Source: Moniliella sp. 'wahieum'
Lineage: Eukaryota; Basidiomycota; Moniliellomycetes; Moniliellales; Moniliellaceae
NCBI GenBank assembly: GCA_003971905.1
Contig: RSEE01000002.1
Span: 310,001-374,000 of the forward strand
Direction of reading: 5' to 3'
DNA length: 64,000 bases
Both the position numbers and the translations under genes were made by a program. The stretch's first letter is position 1, and each line of letters starts with the position of its first letter. Below are positions 11,607-22,152 of the stretch, piece by piece. The notes below the pieces were generated by a model that was given only the letters and a program-made list of their open reading frames with translations, was not told where the DNA came from and did no database searches.

Positions 11607-14599
11607 TACCTTGACTGGGACTACCATGGCGACCCTCTTTGGATTGCCTTTTTTGCCCTGGACTACGTCATATGTTGCACGTTTTTGTCCCTGAGTTTCT
11701 CAGCTCCACCCTATTATCGGCCTTACTGGTTACCGGTTACCATACTTTGCGTGAGAAATGTGTTTCCCTCTCCTGTTCTCTCGACAGCCTCATCGAGTAT
11801 CGACATCCATCTTGCAGCGTTGAGGTTCAACTATTACGTGTTCAACTTGAATTGTTCGGCGTTCAAGCTTCAAGCTTCAAGCTTCCGATGATATGCTGTG
11901 AGATCTGTGAGAGGGTTGCAGTGATAGGGTTCCCCTGTAGGGGCCCTCGCTTTTTTATAGTTTCTTTGTCTTAGCCTTAAGCTCTGCCAACGACATGGCT
12001 ATAGTATAGCTGCAGACAGACTCATTCTGCGCGCAGCCCCTCCCCCGTTCTCTTTGTTCCGGTTCGCTTCTCTTGCTCCTGTCTGTCACGGGCCTAACTA
12101 TAGCGATGCTGGCCATGGGTAATGGGGACGATAGTCCAGAGCTAAGGAGAGCTAGACCTATGGTCGTGATAGGCTCCGGGCTCGGAGGCCAGTGGAAGCT
12201 CGTGGAAGGTCCGGGACGCACTGCCCCCATATGCACTGTGTGTATCGGACCACGTGTCACTGAGATGATCGATGATGGCCGATATGGGCTCTTCTGGACC
12301 ACGGTGGCGCTCAACACTGTCCCTACTTGCTACAGCACGCGGAGATCCTATGGATCAGCTGCAAAGCAGCCTTCTGACATAAAGGTATGAAGGCAACGTG
12401 GTGAGCCACACAATTCTTCAAGCAACGTGTCTGAAGGGAAGGAGACAGGAGAGAGAGATGAGGAAGATGGTGCGGCAGGGGGTGTGCTACCAGAGGAACT
12501 CTTCCGTCCGCTTATACGCGAGCGTCATGGATCAACTTGAGTGCCGCAACGGGCAGAGAAATTCCTGTGGCCCTATACTCACCAGCACCACTGAGAGGCT
12601 CAGTATCATGCTCACCGGTTCTGGAAGGACTCGTGGCTAACCACATTGCTTTTCTTCTCGCACGTCCTAAGCTGATTTCTCGCGTGTTTCCTCCCTACTA
12701 GTCGCACTCTGTGGTCCAACAAGCTGCAGTCCATATAGTCAAGCACACAAAGGTTCGGACTGATGGAGCAGCTCAGCAACAGAGCCTCTCTCAATGCATA
12801 TCACAGGTTTCTCCCGTTTTCAACTCCACAAAAAACATATGTAAGACGAGTAAAGAACATACCAACACACTCCCTTAGTTTGAGGCATATAGCCTTTGTT
12901 GTGTGACTCTTGTGTACGAGACCAGAGAGCTAGCAGTTCATGGTGCATTGCATTGCACGTGAGCTACAGAGGCTAAAGAGAATATTCCTGCCCTCCAGGA
13001 AGGAATGTTGGAAGGAATCCACCGGAAGGAAGACCCGGGCATGGGCTACGGGCGCCACCTCACCAGCGTGGTACCCCCATGACTGCCACACATTCGCACT
13101 GATTCTGTCCCATTTTGTGCTTTCCTCTCAATCACCACTCTTCTGCCATTATAACCCAGCGGGAGTCTATGGAGGAAATCACCCTCACATGTGCATTTTT
13201 TGCTGCTCCCCCTCGATGATACGATCCAAGCCACAGGCCTAAGCTAGAGTTGAACATGCATATCTCCAAGCGTTCTTGCAGAAGAAGTGGTGTTGCCCAA
13301 GGGGCCACGGAGCTGATGTACCTGCTTGTGGATGAGAGAGGACGGGGGCATCCACATATCTCGAGTACGGCATTATCCGTTCCCTTGCTGAAACATCCGC
13401 ATTCCTCGCGGCAAGCACTGGGTTGATGTCAAGAGACGCACAGCGTCACCTTCATCCGCCCGCCCTTACCGGAGCTTGACGAGAAAGATCACCACCCCGC
13501 AGCCAAGAGCCGTGAGCTCGCTGGCCAGCAGGCTCGGATTGTTGGTCTCCCCCAGCAGCTCCGTGCCCTGTGCCGTTCCTCGCGCCGCAAGTGCAACCGT
13601 GGTCTCATGTTGTTTTGCTGTTGAGCACATCTTTTGTCCTTTGCACCCGCATCCACATGTTGTGAAGTGGAAGGAACACGGAAAAAGCGAGATGCTCGGG
13701 ATGAAGAATTTGGAAATAGGAGCGAGATCGTCAGGGCCAAACTATGACACGCTACATCCGTTTGTTTGGAAGCAAAATGTCGGGCGCCATAGAGTCCTGA
13801 GGCCTGGCCTCTGATCTGCTGGCGGCCCCACGAGGTTCCTAATTGGGTTTGACACCAACAAGCAGGACATGCTGGATGAGCGAACCGGTTAGTGTAAGGC
13901 GCCTTTTTTGTCCCAGCCTTTACGCGCGTATGAAGGGAGTGTTCGGGGTCAAACAGGTGATATCACCGGCACTTGCTATGGCATGCAGGTCAGGGCAGGT
14001 CAATATGGTCCTCCATCTGCATCAGATCTCAGAGGATCTGAGATGAGCGTCACGCGCGTCACGTATTATTGTACGGCATGCTGGCAAGGGCGTGAAGTTT
14101 GAAGGCCAGGTTCTCGGCCTTGAGCTTGAAACCTGTTGAGCAATTTGGGCCGTCAATCGTGCTTCTACGGCTCGGGAAGCAGTCTGGGGAAATCCTCCCT
14201 GGTAGATGTGTTAGGTGCGGTGCGAGCGCTGGCCCCACTGCGCGTGTAGCTATTCGTGGTTCCGGCAGGCATGACGGTGTCGTGCCGGTCCGACTTGGAG
14301 GCGAGCTGATAGCAAGAGACATCGTGTGGACGCCGGCCTGGGGCGAAATACCATGCACATGGTGTGGCGGAACGGCGCGCGGCGGCGGAACGGGGGGTGC
14401 GGCGCAACGGCCGCACGGGGGCAGTGGCCTGCGCGACACCCGCCGTCCCAGGTGGCGGCAGATGCGCCTGACGGAGCAGGCGGACGGGCGCCCAGGCTGT
14501 CTCGTCACGGGCTGGACGCAGCCACAGTGCCTCTCCCCACCATCGCCACCCGACCCCCCACCTCCCCTTCTTCCTCGCTCCCCCCATCATTGCTTCACC

Positions 14600-15360
14600 A
14601 TGTCTGGTGTCATGCCCGCCCAGTTTTTGCGAGAGTACAAGTTGGTCGTCGTCGGAGGCGGCGGTGTGGGCAAGAGTGCGCTGACGATTCAGTTCATCCA
14701 GTCCCACTTTGTTGACGAGTACGACCCCCCATCGAGGACTCCTACCGCAAGCAGTGTGTGATTGACGACGAGGTGGCCCTCCTCGACGTGCTTGATACGG
14801 CCGGGCAAGAAGAGTACTCGGCCATGCGGGAACAGTACATGCGCACCGGAGAGGGCTTCCTTCTGGTCTACTCTATCACCAGCCGCAATTCGTTTGACGA
14901 GATCTCGCTCTTTCACCAGCAGATTCTCCGTGTCAAGGACAAGGACCGCTTCCCTGTCGTTGTTGTTGCCAACAAATGTGACTTGGAGTACGAGCGGCAA
15001 GTCGGATCGCATGAAGGCCGCGAGTTGGCCAAGGTATTTGGTTGCCGCTTTACCGAAACGAGCGCTAAGCAACGCATCAACGTGGACGAGGCCTTCTACA
15101 ATCTTGTTCGCGAGATCCGCCGCTTCAACCGCGAGCAAGGCGCGGGCCATGCCGGACTGTCTGCCGCGGCGGGCACTGGGTATGGCGCTGGCTCGGGCGC
15201 TGGCGCGGGTACCGGCGCCGGGGCAGGGGCTGGCGGACCAACCCAGTCGGGGGCCGGGATAGCTGGAGGGATGCAGCACATGCACACTGACGATGGCCAG
15301 CACAGCTCTGGCTGCTGCGGGGGGTCATCCTTTAACCTCAGGCATGGCTTGTGTACTTAG
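14600..15360 (+). CDS. RAS1: Ras family small GTPase, one-base shift in switch I
   Basis: Membrane-associated GTP switch acting upstream of cAMP/PKA and morphogenesis pathways in fungi. The start [18 protein letters not shown] gives a nine-residue extension relative to human Ras. The P-loop is GGGGVGKS (residues 19-26). [21 protein letters not shown] is switch II, NKCDLE the guanine motif and ETSAK the SAK motif. After FVDEYDP the frame is lost at the C-run 14725-14730, and IEDSYRKQC follows directly in the next frame. With one base restored the CDS is 762 nt (253 residues). The switch-I Thr (human T35) falls exactly at the lesion. The hypervariable region is an unusual Gly/Ala run, (GA)n with GT, followed by SSGCCGG. 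The current frame ends LCT without a CAAX box. A shift in the G-run at about 15318-15324 would instead end ...VIL-stop at 15335, which fits a prenylated C-terminus. No intron is needed. Confidence 0.96.
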
Positions 15361-16047
15361 CTGCACCCTGGCTCTGCCCCTTGCATCTCCCTGCGGTTTG
15401 TCTATCTCGTCCAAAAGACTGTCGTGCTTACTCGGGAAGCCTTTCAACCCTTCTGAGCACATGGCCCCAACCTCTCCTCTCGCAGGGATGACTGGCTCCC
15501 GCGCCTCGCCTGTATACCACCCCTCCTTGCGCTCCTGAAGCTTGGCTCATTGTACCTGTTTTTCTCTTCATGGCACCCCTCGTCCGGAAGCTAGTTTATT
15601 GTTCTGCTGGCCCTCTAGACCATCCTGTTCTTCTCATCTTTCCTTTTTTGTTCACCTTTTGTCTGTTCGGGAATGGAACCCCCTGCCAATTGCCGGTCTC
15701 GAGTGCTGTCCATCCTTACCTAGTGAAGCCGAGTGAAGATGATGTTCGAGGGGCGTGATTCGTGATTAGCCTTCGCCTAGTATGGTTTTGCACCTGTATC
15801 GAGTATCATCGAGCCAAGCCAGAAACGAAGCGGACATCCCATACGCATAATTGCCCTCTAGCTTGAAGCTTGAACTTGCAGCTTGGAAGCTTGAAGCTTG
15901 AAGCTTGGTCGTGTTTCCCAGTAAGACGGCTGCTTATATAATCCACCCCGCATCCTCCGCCCTCCACGCCGACGCTTGGTGGGCCCAGCTTGATTTGTAG
16001 CCAATCCTCCTCGACCACCGCAGCTGCATCCCTACCCGCCATCCAAC
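15361..16047 (+). other. RAS 3' flank / EMC3 5' flank; no gene seen
   Basis: Pyrimidine-rich 3' region of RAS, then the AAGCTT repeat listed separately, then the short leader of EMC3. No coding frame is supported. Confidence 0.5.
15858..15908. repeat. AAGCTT-G heptamer array
   Basis: About 50 bp of GCTTGAA units (two separated runs, the second with three perfect copies). It lies some 140 bp upstream of the EMC3 start. Confidence 0.85.
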
Positions 16048-16984
16048 ATGGCCGGCTCCCCTGTTCCTGTGGGTGTGCGGAGCAGGACTTTTCCTTGACT
16101 CGTCCATTCGGACTGGGTTCTCATCCCCATTACCATCGTCATGGTCCTGGTGGGCGTGTTGCGGAGCAATGTGCTGCAACTGCTACAGAGCGCACCCAAG
16201 CGCGGCCAGTTGTCCAAGATCCGCGAGCAACGGGTCCTGATCCGCTCCCAGGCCCTTCAATCCAACCTTTTCTACCTACCCCCTGACGTCTTTCTAGCCC
16301 GTCGCCAGGCCCTTCTCGACTCTTTTACCAATGGCGACTACCTTCCTTCCTCGGACGAGGGCAAGACGGACGAGCCCAAGAACCCCATGGAAGCCGCCAA
16401 CATGGACGGCATGATGGGCATGCTCAAAAACAACATGGTTATGATGGTACCTCAGACAGTAATCATGGGTGGATCAACTTTTTCTTCAACGGCTTTGTAT
16501 TGAGTATGCTTCACTCCCTCAGTGCCCGTCGTAGACTACGACTGACCCTCCCCCTCAAGCTAGGTTGCCTTTCCCGCTCACATTACGCTTTAAGCCTATG
16601 ATGCAGCGTGGTATTGATACACCCGATATGGACGTCGCTTGGGTCTCGAGCTTGTCGTGGTACTTCCTTAACCTGTTTGGCTTAACTGCGGTTTACCGCC
16701 TAGTCCTCGGGGACGATGCAGCTATGGCCGAGGGAGCTCGGGATATGGCCTCCATGGGTGCCATGTCGGCCGGGGCAGGTGGGATGCCAGCAATGCCTGG
16801 TGCCGCTGGCCCGGACGCTGCCAAGCTGCAAGCAGGAGAAAAGGACAATCTTTCCATCGCTGCCGCCCCGACGCTAGCAGCGTTGGGAGCGATGGCGCGT
16901 GCGCCTTCGCTTGGAGAACCGCGACCACGTGCTTGGGCAGGTGATGGGATTGAGGATCGGGTGCTGGCACTGTATGAGGACTAG
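16048..16984 (+). CDS. EMC3: ER membrane protein complex subunit 3 (EMC3), one intron, several one-base shifts
   Basis: Insertase subunit of the ER membrane complex, of the YidC/Oxa1/Get1 superfamily. After a poorly resolved start (ATG at 16048 is the best candidate) the product reads LDSSIR, then [18 protein letters not shown] (first membrane helix, just before [11 protein letters not shown]). It continues with the cytosolic coiled-coil [16 protein letters not shown] and [17 protein letters not shown] methionine-rich stretch [18 protein letters not shown] leads to the second helix ([12 protein letters not shown]). An intron at 16504-16563 (GTATGC...CTAG) follows, then [40 protein letters not shown] and the third helix, ending VLALYED. 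Lost bases are inferred at 16110 (GG for GGG), 16470 (T for TT) and 16503 (before the donor). It converges with MIC10, with under 100 bp between stops. Confidence 0.95.
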
Positions 16985-17081
16985 TAGTTAGTCCAACGGC
17001 ACTTGTAACAATTCCATCTACGTGACAAAGGGGCAATGGGAGCACAAGGTAGCTTGCATTTTTGGAGAAGACGGGGTGGAC

Positions 17082-17666
17082 TTAAACCAAGTGCTTTCCG
17101 CTTGTCTCGGGCGTCGTTGCCTTCTGCGTCCGGGCCAAAAGATCGTTCGCCGAGTCCTTAGCAAAGGAGCTGGCCTTAGCCGCTGCCTGCTTTGTCACAT
17201 CTTCAGCTTCTTGAACTGCATCCACTGCCTTGACAGTCCCTGTCGTTGTCGCGCCCGCGACAGTGGGGAAGGCCGCGTCTACTATGGGCTTGGCCACCGG
17301 TGCCGCACCGGGTGCTTCCTTCAGGGGTGGCCACGATTGGGACCGAAGGCACCAGCCTCACCCCGGGCAGAGCAGTCGGTTAAAGCTGCGCTCACAATCG
17401 GTCCAGCTTTGCCCAATACCAAAGCCGGTGCCAATCCAGACGGGCCACGCGCGACCTGGCGACCAAGCAGGTCAGTACCTCAATCAGCCTGAGGGGAACA
17501 CTCGATGTGGAGAGGGGGGCATACGTTTGAAGAACACAACTGACGCAAGAACGCCGGCTGAGAAGGAGAGGCCAGTGGAGACAAGTGCATTGCTTAGACA
17601 GACATCGGCCTTGTAGCGCACAATGTCCTCGGACGGAATGGTCGGGGGAACCTCAACGCCGGACAT
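17082..17666 (-). CDS. MIC10: MICOS subunit Mic10 with a long C-terminal extension
   Basis: Mitochondrial inner-membrane protein that bends crista junctions. Exon 1 (17666-17525) encodes MSGVEVPPTIPSEDIVRYKADVCL, then the first hairpin helix NALVSTGLSFSAGVLASVVF and FFKR. A 69-nt intron (17524-17456, GTATGC...CCAG) splits an Arg codon. Exon 2 continues RAWPVW then IGTGFGIGQSW, which is the second helix with the glycine-rich GxGxG motif diagnostic of Mic10, and TDCERSFN. Family members usually end soon after this. Here a further frame reads APGAAPVAKPIVDAAFPTV and then an Ala/Lys-rich amphipathic helix (VQEAEDVTKQAAAKASSF) to the stop at 17082. One or two shifts near 17345-17375 separate the two parts. 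The extension may be real, or a different gene's end joined by error, though no other start is seen. Confidence 0.82.
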
Positions 17667-17951
17667 ACTTGAGCTTGAGCCGGAGGTGGTGGGGAATGAT
17701 GAGCGCCAAGCGATGATGAGCCTACCTGGCTGGCTTCAGAGCTTCAGCTAGCCCTGGGCTGTACTTCCAGCGCTCAAGCTTGAGATCAAGCGTCAGTACT
17801 CCGTTGCGCTTCCGGCCATTCCCGATGACCTAATAGGTCGTAGGTGCACTCTGGCCTAACCCAGGTCTTCACGCGCTTCGTTTTGAAAGCCAACACACTA
17901 AGACCGTCCTTCTTCCGCATGGCATTTTCACTCAGTTGCATCGGGAAAAGC

Positions 17952-17956
17952 AAAAA
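17952..17956 (-). terminator. Pol III terminator (T5) of tRNA-Leu
   Basis: A run of five T on the minus strand directly follows the tRNA 3' end. Confidence 0.75.
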
Positions 17957-18049
17957 TGACGAGAGTGGGATTCGAACCCACGCCCGGAGGACTGCGGTTA
18001 GGGTTTACAAACACCTTAACACAGCGCTTGACCACTTCGCTATCTCGCC
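17957..18049 (-). tRNA. tRNA-Leu (anticodon AAG) with an intron of about 16 nt
   Basis: The cloverleaf folds. The acceptor stem is GGCGAGA with TCTCGTC (one G-U pair) and discriminator A. There is a short D arm with GGTCAAG and an anticodon stem CTGTG/CGCAG enclosing loop TTAAGG, so the anticodon is AAG. The intron starts after position 37. A long variable arm (class II) and T arm GTGGG-TTCGAAT-CCCAC follow. The long variable arm and the AAG anticodon both indicate leucine. Confidence 0.9.
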
Positions 18050-19092
18050 TTACGTCCATAAACAGAATCATTGGCATCAGTAGCGCCAGCAGGACGACAT
18101 CCTTACCGAAGCTCTCATACGAAAGGAGGATGTGTAGAATTGAACTGACCACCCGGCCTTCTTTCTTCATCATCCTCTGATGAGTATAAGCGTTCCTGCC
18201 TCGGGTATGGTCTGTAAGTGACCATCACCATCTTCAGTCGCCTCGCACGAACCCAATGCATTCTTATTGGGCTCACAGGGAGAAGAGGATTGGGGACGAC
18301 CACACTATTATGATACACTACACCCTCTCTCCACATGGTCCCGGGTTAGTTGACTTCTATTGTAACTTAAGGGGACCTGAGTCCGAACCGCCTCTCACTT
18401 CTGTCAGCGACGGCCAGGGCCGTGCCCGTGCGACCGCCCCCTCGATTATATTCACGCTACCAACAACTGGATGGCCGGTATTTGGGCTGGTCAACCAGTT
18501 TACTACGTTCATATCTCAGTCTTACAGTTTCGGCATAGATAGCAACAGCAGCGTTGCTGGATGCGAGAGAGAAGCAAGAGTCGAATGTATGTAGCAAGGG
18601 CGTGCGCTCAGCTATGGCAGCGGCCAAGGCTGGTAGATGCCCACCAATGAATCGCTCCCCGCCCTGTCTACTGCCCCGCTGAGCCAGGGCTGGCAGGGAT
18701 TGCCTTTTCCAGGATTCTGAGCGCGCGCCCTCTCGGTCACACTTGGTTCTGGTGAGAACCACCACACGCCCTCGTCAAGCCGCTGACAAAAGCAACTTGT
18801 GCGGAGCTTGGGCCTTCGGTCTTTGTTGGGATCGATCCACGTGGCGCATCGGGTGCCCTCACACCAGTTTCCATACCCGTCACGCTCGCTGTCCTTGCCT
18901 TCATGGCGCCTGGGGATGAGTGACAGAAATCATTGGCTCGCAGTGAACAAGCGGGTGCTCGGTCATGGTCATGGCTCTGTGGTGATCGTGCATGCAACAC
19001 ATAAGGTACGAGGTAAGCCATACCACACCAGGGGGAGAGGGGGGGTATCATCGTCACGATGTGTCGCGCTCACCAGGTCATGGTCTTGGCAA
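18050..19092. other. No gene seen
   Basis: Spacer between tRNA-Leu and the 3' end of ARL1. No frame shows conserved motifs or splice structure. Confidence 0.45.
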
Positions 19093-19935
19093 TTACGATT
19101 GCGTCTGGATCGCATTCACTAGCCTAGAACAACCCGGTCAGTGCTTGGCGCAGTGGGGTGAAGGGGCGAGAGGGGCGTACCAGTCCATCCCTCTTCGATT
19201 CCGGTTCCCTCGGTTGCGACAGTTGGCACAATCGTCCAACTGCGGTCACGTAACGTGTGGAGCGCCAGAGCATCCGAGACCTCCGCCGGAGAGGCAGCCC
19301 CGAGAGATCTTGCTTGTTGGCGAGGACAAGAAGCTTGGCGCTGCGTAACTCGTCCGCTTCCAGGAGCGAGTGAAGTTCCCGCTTGGTGATCCCCATGCGG
19401 GCCCGATCTGCCGAGTCCACCACATACACAATGGCTTTAGTCTGATCACTGAAGCAGTGCCAGTAGCTCCTACCTAGGTGTCAATGGGCGCCCACGGAGG
19501 AGGGAGCGGGAGCGGACGGGAGCGTACCTGGTGGAAGCTTGGCCTCCTACGTCCCATATTAAGAGATGAAGTGACTTGTACTGCACCTCCTCGACATTAA
19601 AGCTCACCGCTGGAAGGAGCATGGTAAGGGAGGGGCATCAGTTCAAGGAACGCGGTTGGGGGGGCACACGAGCTTACTTGGTACGACGTGGACATAGGTG
19701 TTGAGTTTGAGCCTGTACAGGATGGTCGTCTTTCCTGCGCTGTGTGGGAAGGGGAGAAGATGATGATTAGTGGGTCATGCCGAGCACTCAGACCTGCTCA
19801 GACTGAGCACTGAGCCGGGCGGGACAGGGGGACCCACCTATCCAAACCTAGCATCATGATCTTGAGCTCTTCCTGGCGCGCCCAGAACATGAGGCTTGTC
19901 ATCCACGTCGACAGCGAGGAAAAAGTGACACCCAT
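19093..19935 (-). CDS. ARL1: Arf-like GTPase, ARL1 type, five exons
   Basis: Golgi/endosome small GTPase that recruits GRIP-domain tethers. Exons are 19935-19838, 19739-19678, 19609-19528, 19469-19181 and 19123-19093, all with GT...AG junctions in consistent phase. The start MGVTFSSL carries Gly2 for N-myristoylation. The P-loop GLDSAGKTT is split by intron 1. PTVSFNVEEVQY is switch I, IWDVGGQASTRSYW is the DxGGQ switch II, VVDSADRARM follows, and NKQDLSG is the guanine motif. Two bases are missing from C-runs of the plus strand (about 19298-19301 and 19189-19191). With them the CDS is 564 nt, 187 residues, and ends GMDWLVNAIQTQS, closely matching the family C-terminus. The match to ARL1 is better than to ARF (SAGKTT, HSLLEADELR), but assignment within the ARL group is by eye. 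Confidence 0.93.
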
Positions 19936-20300
19936 CGTGCGGCGGCAGCGGAGAAGGGACGCGGGAGGGCGGGCAGACGAGGCAGCAGAGGGCGGCGTGG
20001 GCAGCGAGTGAGACTGATGCTAGCGATGGCCGACAAAAGCATCGTTTGGCGCGAAACCGGACCGGGGCAGGGCGCGGGGGATGATTAATGATTCCACTCT
20101 GATCGATGATCTCAGACGCCCCCCTCAGGCCTCAGGCCTCAGGCACGGAGCGTGGACGTCCCTACAATTTCAATTCCAGCGGTCGCGTGATCGGTGCAAT
20201 GGGCGTGCGGCACGCCGCTGCGCCTCGACCAGTGCACCAACACAACAAACATGCCCGCCACTCGCGCCCCACCCCGCTTCTCTCCCCGGCTGGACCGACC
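19936..20300. promoter_or_regulatory. Shared divergent promoter of ARL1 and the myosin light chain, with AGGCCT-C repeat
   Basis: 365 bp between two divergent start codons, GC-rich, without a TATA box. It contains a heptamer repeat of the AGGCCT palindrome with spacer C at about 20124-20148. No single binding site can be named. Confidence 0.5.
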
Positions 20301-21083
20301 ATGTCAAGCCCCAGCTTCCTCTCTCCAACCGCCGAAGCCAGCGGAACAGCAGCCGCAGAGCAGCGCAACAGGCAAAACCGGCGCAAACCCCGGGCATCGT
20401 CGACGGTCTACACCTCCTTTAGCCCCAAGCAAATCGCCGGATTCAAAGAAGCCTTTGCCCTGATCGACACCGACTCGGACGGCCTCATCTCCACTTCCGA
20501 CGTGGGCACCATGCTTTCAAATCTTGGTACGTGAATTTGTGGGGTAGTGGGCCGATCTGACACAAATGCAGGTATGGACGCGTCCCCGGCCGCAGTGGGG
20601 CGGTACATGACGACGGGGTTGACCAGCACGCAGTCCTCCGGACAGCAGACGATCAACTTTACTCAATTCCTGACCATGTTTGGGGAACACCTGTCCTCTC
20701 TTGATGAAGCATCGGAACTGATGGATGCCTTTTCGTGCTTTGATGAACATGACGAGGGCTTGAGTGATGCAGCCGAGCTGCGCTATTGGCTCAAGGAGGT
20801 TGGTGATCGCATGACGGATGAGGAGGTACGTCCGGCTTGTTCCCACTTATTTTCTTCTTTTTCAAACAGGAACCATAGCGCGGCTAACTTGTTCCTGGTG
20901 GCATGCTATTTCCAGATTGACCGATTGCTGAGCGCGCCTTTCATGGACCGCGCAGGACGCAAGTTTGACTACACGGCCTGTACGTTGTGCTTTCGTTGGC
21001 CTGGGCTGCCTGTATTCGAGAAACTAACGTCTTGCGCAGTCGTTGAGGCAGTTAAGATGTCAGAGCCGGCCGAATTGGAGTAG
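20301..21083 (+). CDS. RLC1: Myosin II regulatory light chain (EF-hand), four exons, intact
   Basis: Calmodulin-family light chain that binds the myosin neck, acting in the cytokinetic ring. Exons 20301-20526, 20572-20825, 20916-20979 and 21040-21083 join in phase to 588 nt, 195 residues. All introns have GTACGT donors. The N-terminal stretch RRKPRASSTVYTSF (about residues 27-40) matches the basic-Arg-Ala-Ser/Thr phosphorylation site of regulatory light chains. FSPKQIAGFKEAFALIDTDS follows. EF-hand 1 (DTDSDGLISTSD) keeps its calcium ligands, while the later EF-hands (FDEHDEGLSDAAELRYWL; MDRAGRKFDYTAFVE) have lost most of them, as is usual. The alternative, an essential light chain or Cdc4, is less likely because of the N-terminal phosphosite. 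It has no frame errors, which shows that the splice rules used here are right. Confidence 0.87.
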
Positions 21084-22152
21084 ACTGGTATGCACTGTGC
21101 GCTTTGGTTGTAGCCATCAGGCCTCTCAGGCCGACCTTACAATGTACATTACGCCTGTTTGATCAGTTTCGCATGCAAACGGGAGGTTACGAGACAGCTG
21201 AGACCTACAGAGGCCTGGAACGCAGGACGGGAGCGGTGAAAGAGGGAAGTTGAAGTGCCGGGCTTTGGCAAGTATCGCGGCAGGACGGAAGCATGCTCTG
21301 CCCATTCGCGGAGATGTGGCTCCCCACCATACAACGTGGATCGGGAGGCGGAGGCGCGCGGATAACATCTGGGGGCGGGGGTAGCGATCAAGCTAGACTA
21401 CCTTCGGACACCCTGCTCTCATCTCTTCTCTCACTTCCCCCTCGGCTTTTCTTACACCAGAGTGCCTTCACCGGCACCTATTTTCCTTCCACCAGTCGCG
21501 TGTACATCGACGACACCAACGGGACCTATCCGGGCCAGATCGTGGACCTAGGGCTTGGTGGTGTTGTTGGCGGGCTACTTTTCTCTGCGGAGTGACGGCC
21601 AGATGAGCAAAGGGACCCAGGACGGTTGCACCGCATCCAGCTCTGTGCTCCCTCGGGTGGGCGGGGGTGGAATCCAGTTCGATTGTGGTAGGGGGGGACT
21701 CGAACAGGGATACCAAGTGTTGGGTGTTGAACTCGTGATGAGTAGAAGTGAAAAAGGGAATAGGCCGCAGTTGACCACTGATGCGAGAGGAACCTAATGG
21801 GACAGGCATGGTGCACCTCACGTCTCATGCTTCCTCAGGCCTATACTCTAGCTGAGAGTGCGAATAGATATCTACGACCGACTGGTTTACCATGCCATCC
21901 CCTCCGCCCTCTCCCCTCCACACCGTTATTCCACAGCAATACAGAAACAGGATGGGTTCAACAAACGCTCAATACACAAGACAAACCAAACCGAATATGA
22001 AAACTCGAAGGTCTCAAGGTGGGGGTACGCCCACGGGGGGGATCCTAGGCCAAATGGTACCGTTTACTCGGTGGGTCGGCGCGCTCGGGGGCCCAGTCCA
22101 TGCTCCGCTTGGTTCCGGCCAACTTACTCCGTGCTGCTGGCTTCAGGCCGGT
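21084..22152. other. No gene seen (convergent spacer)
   Basis: Lies between the stops of the myosin light chain (+) and kinesin-5 (-). Open frames here lack conserved content; nothing else is recognised. Confidence 0.45.

Larger units (their letters stand above)
9759..14599. other. Gene-poor 4.8-kb spacer with many short repeats
   Basis: Divergent spacer between the cyclin and RAS. No open frame here has recognisable domains, splice structure or codon bias. I looked on both strands around 10.5-11.1, 11.6-12.4, 12.4-13.2 and 13.4-14.6 kb. It carries AAGCTT, AACGTT, ACCGGT and CCTTGGG heptamer repeats, listed separately. The last 500 bases before RAS are GC-rich and are probably promoter and leader. 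Confidence 0.5.
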
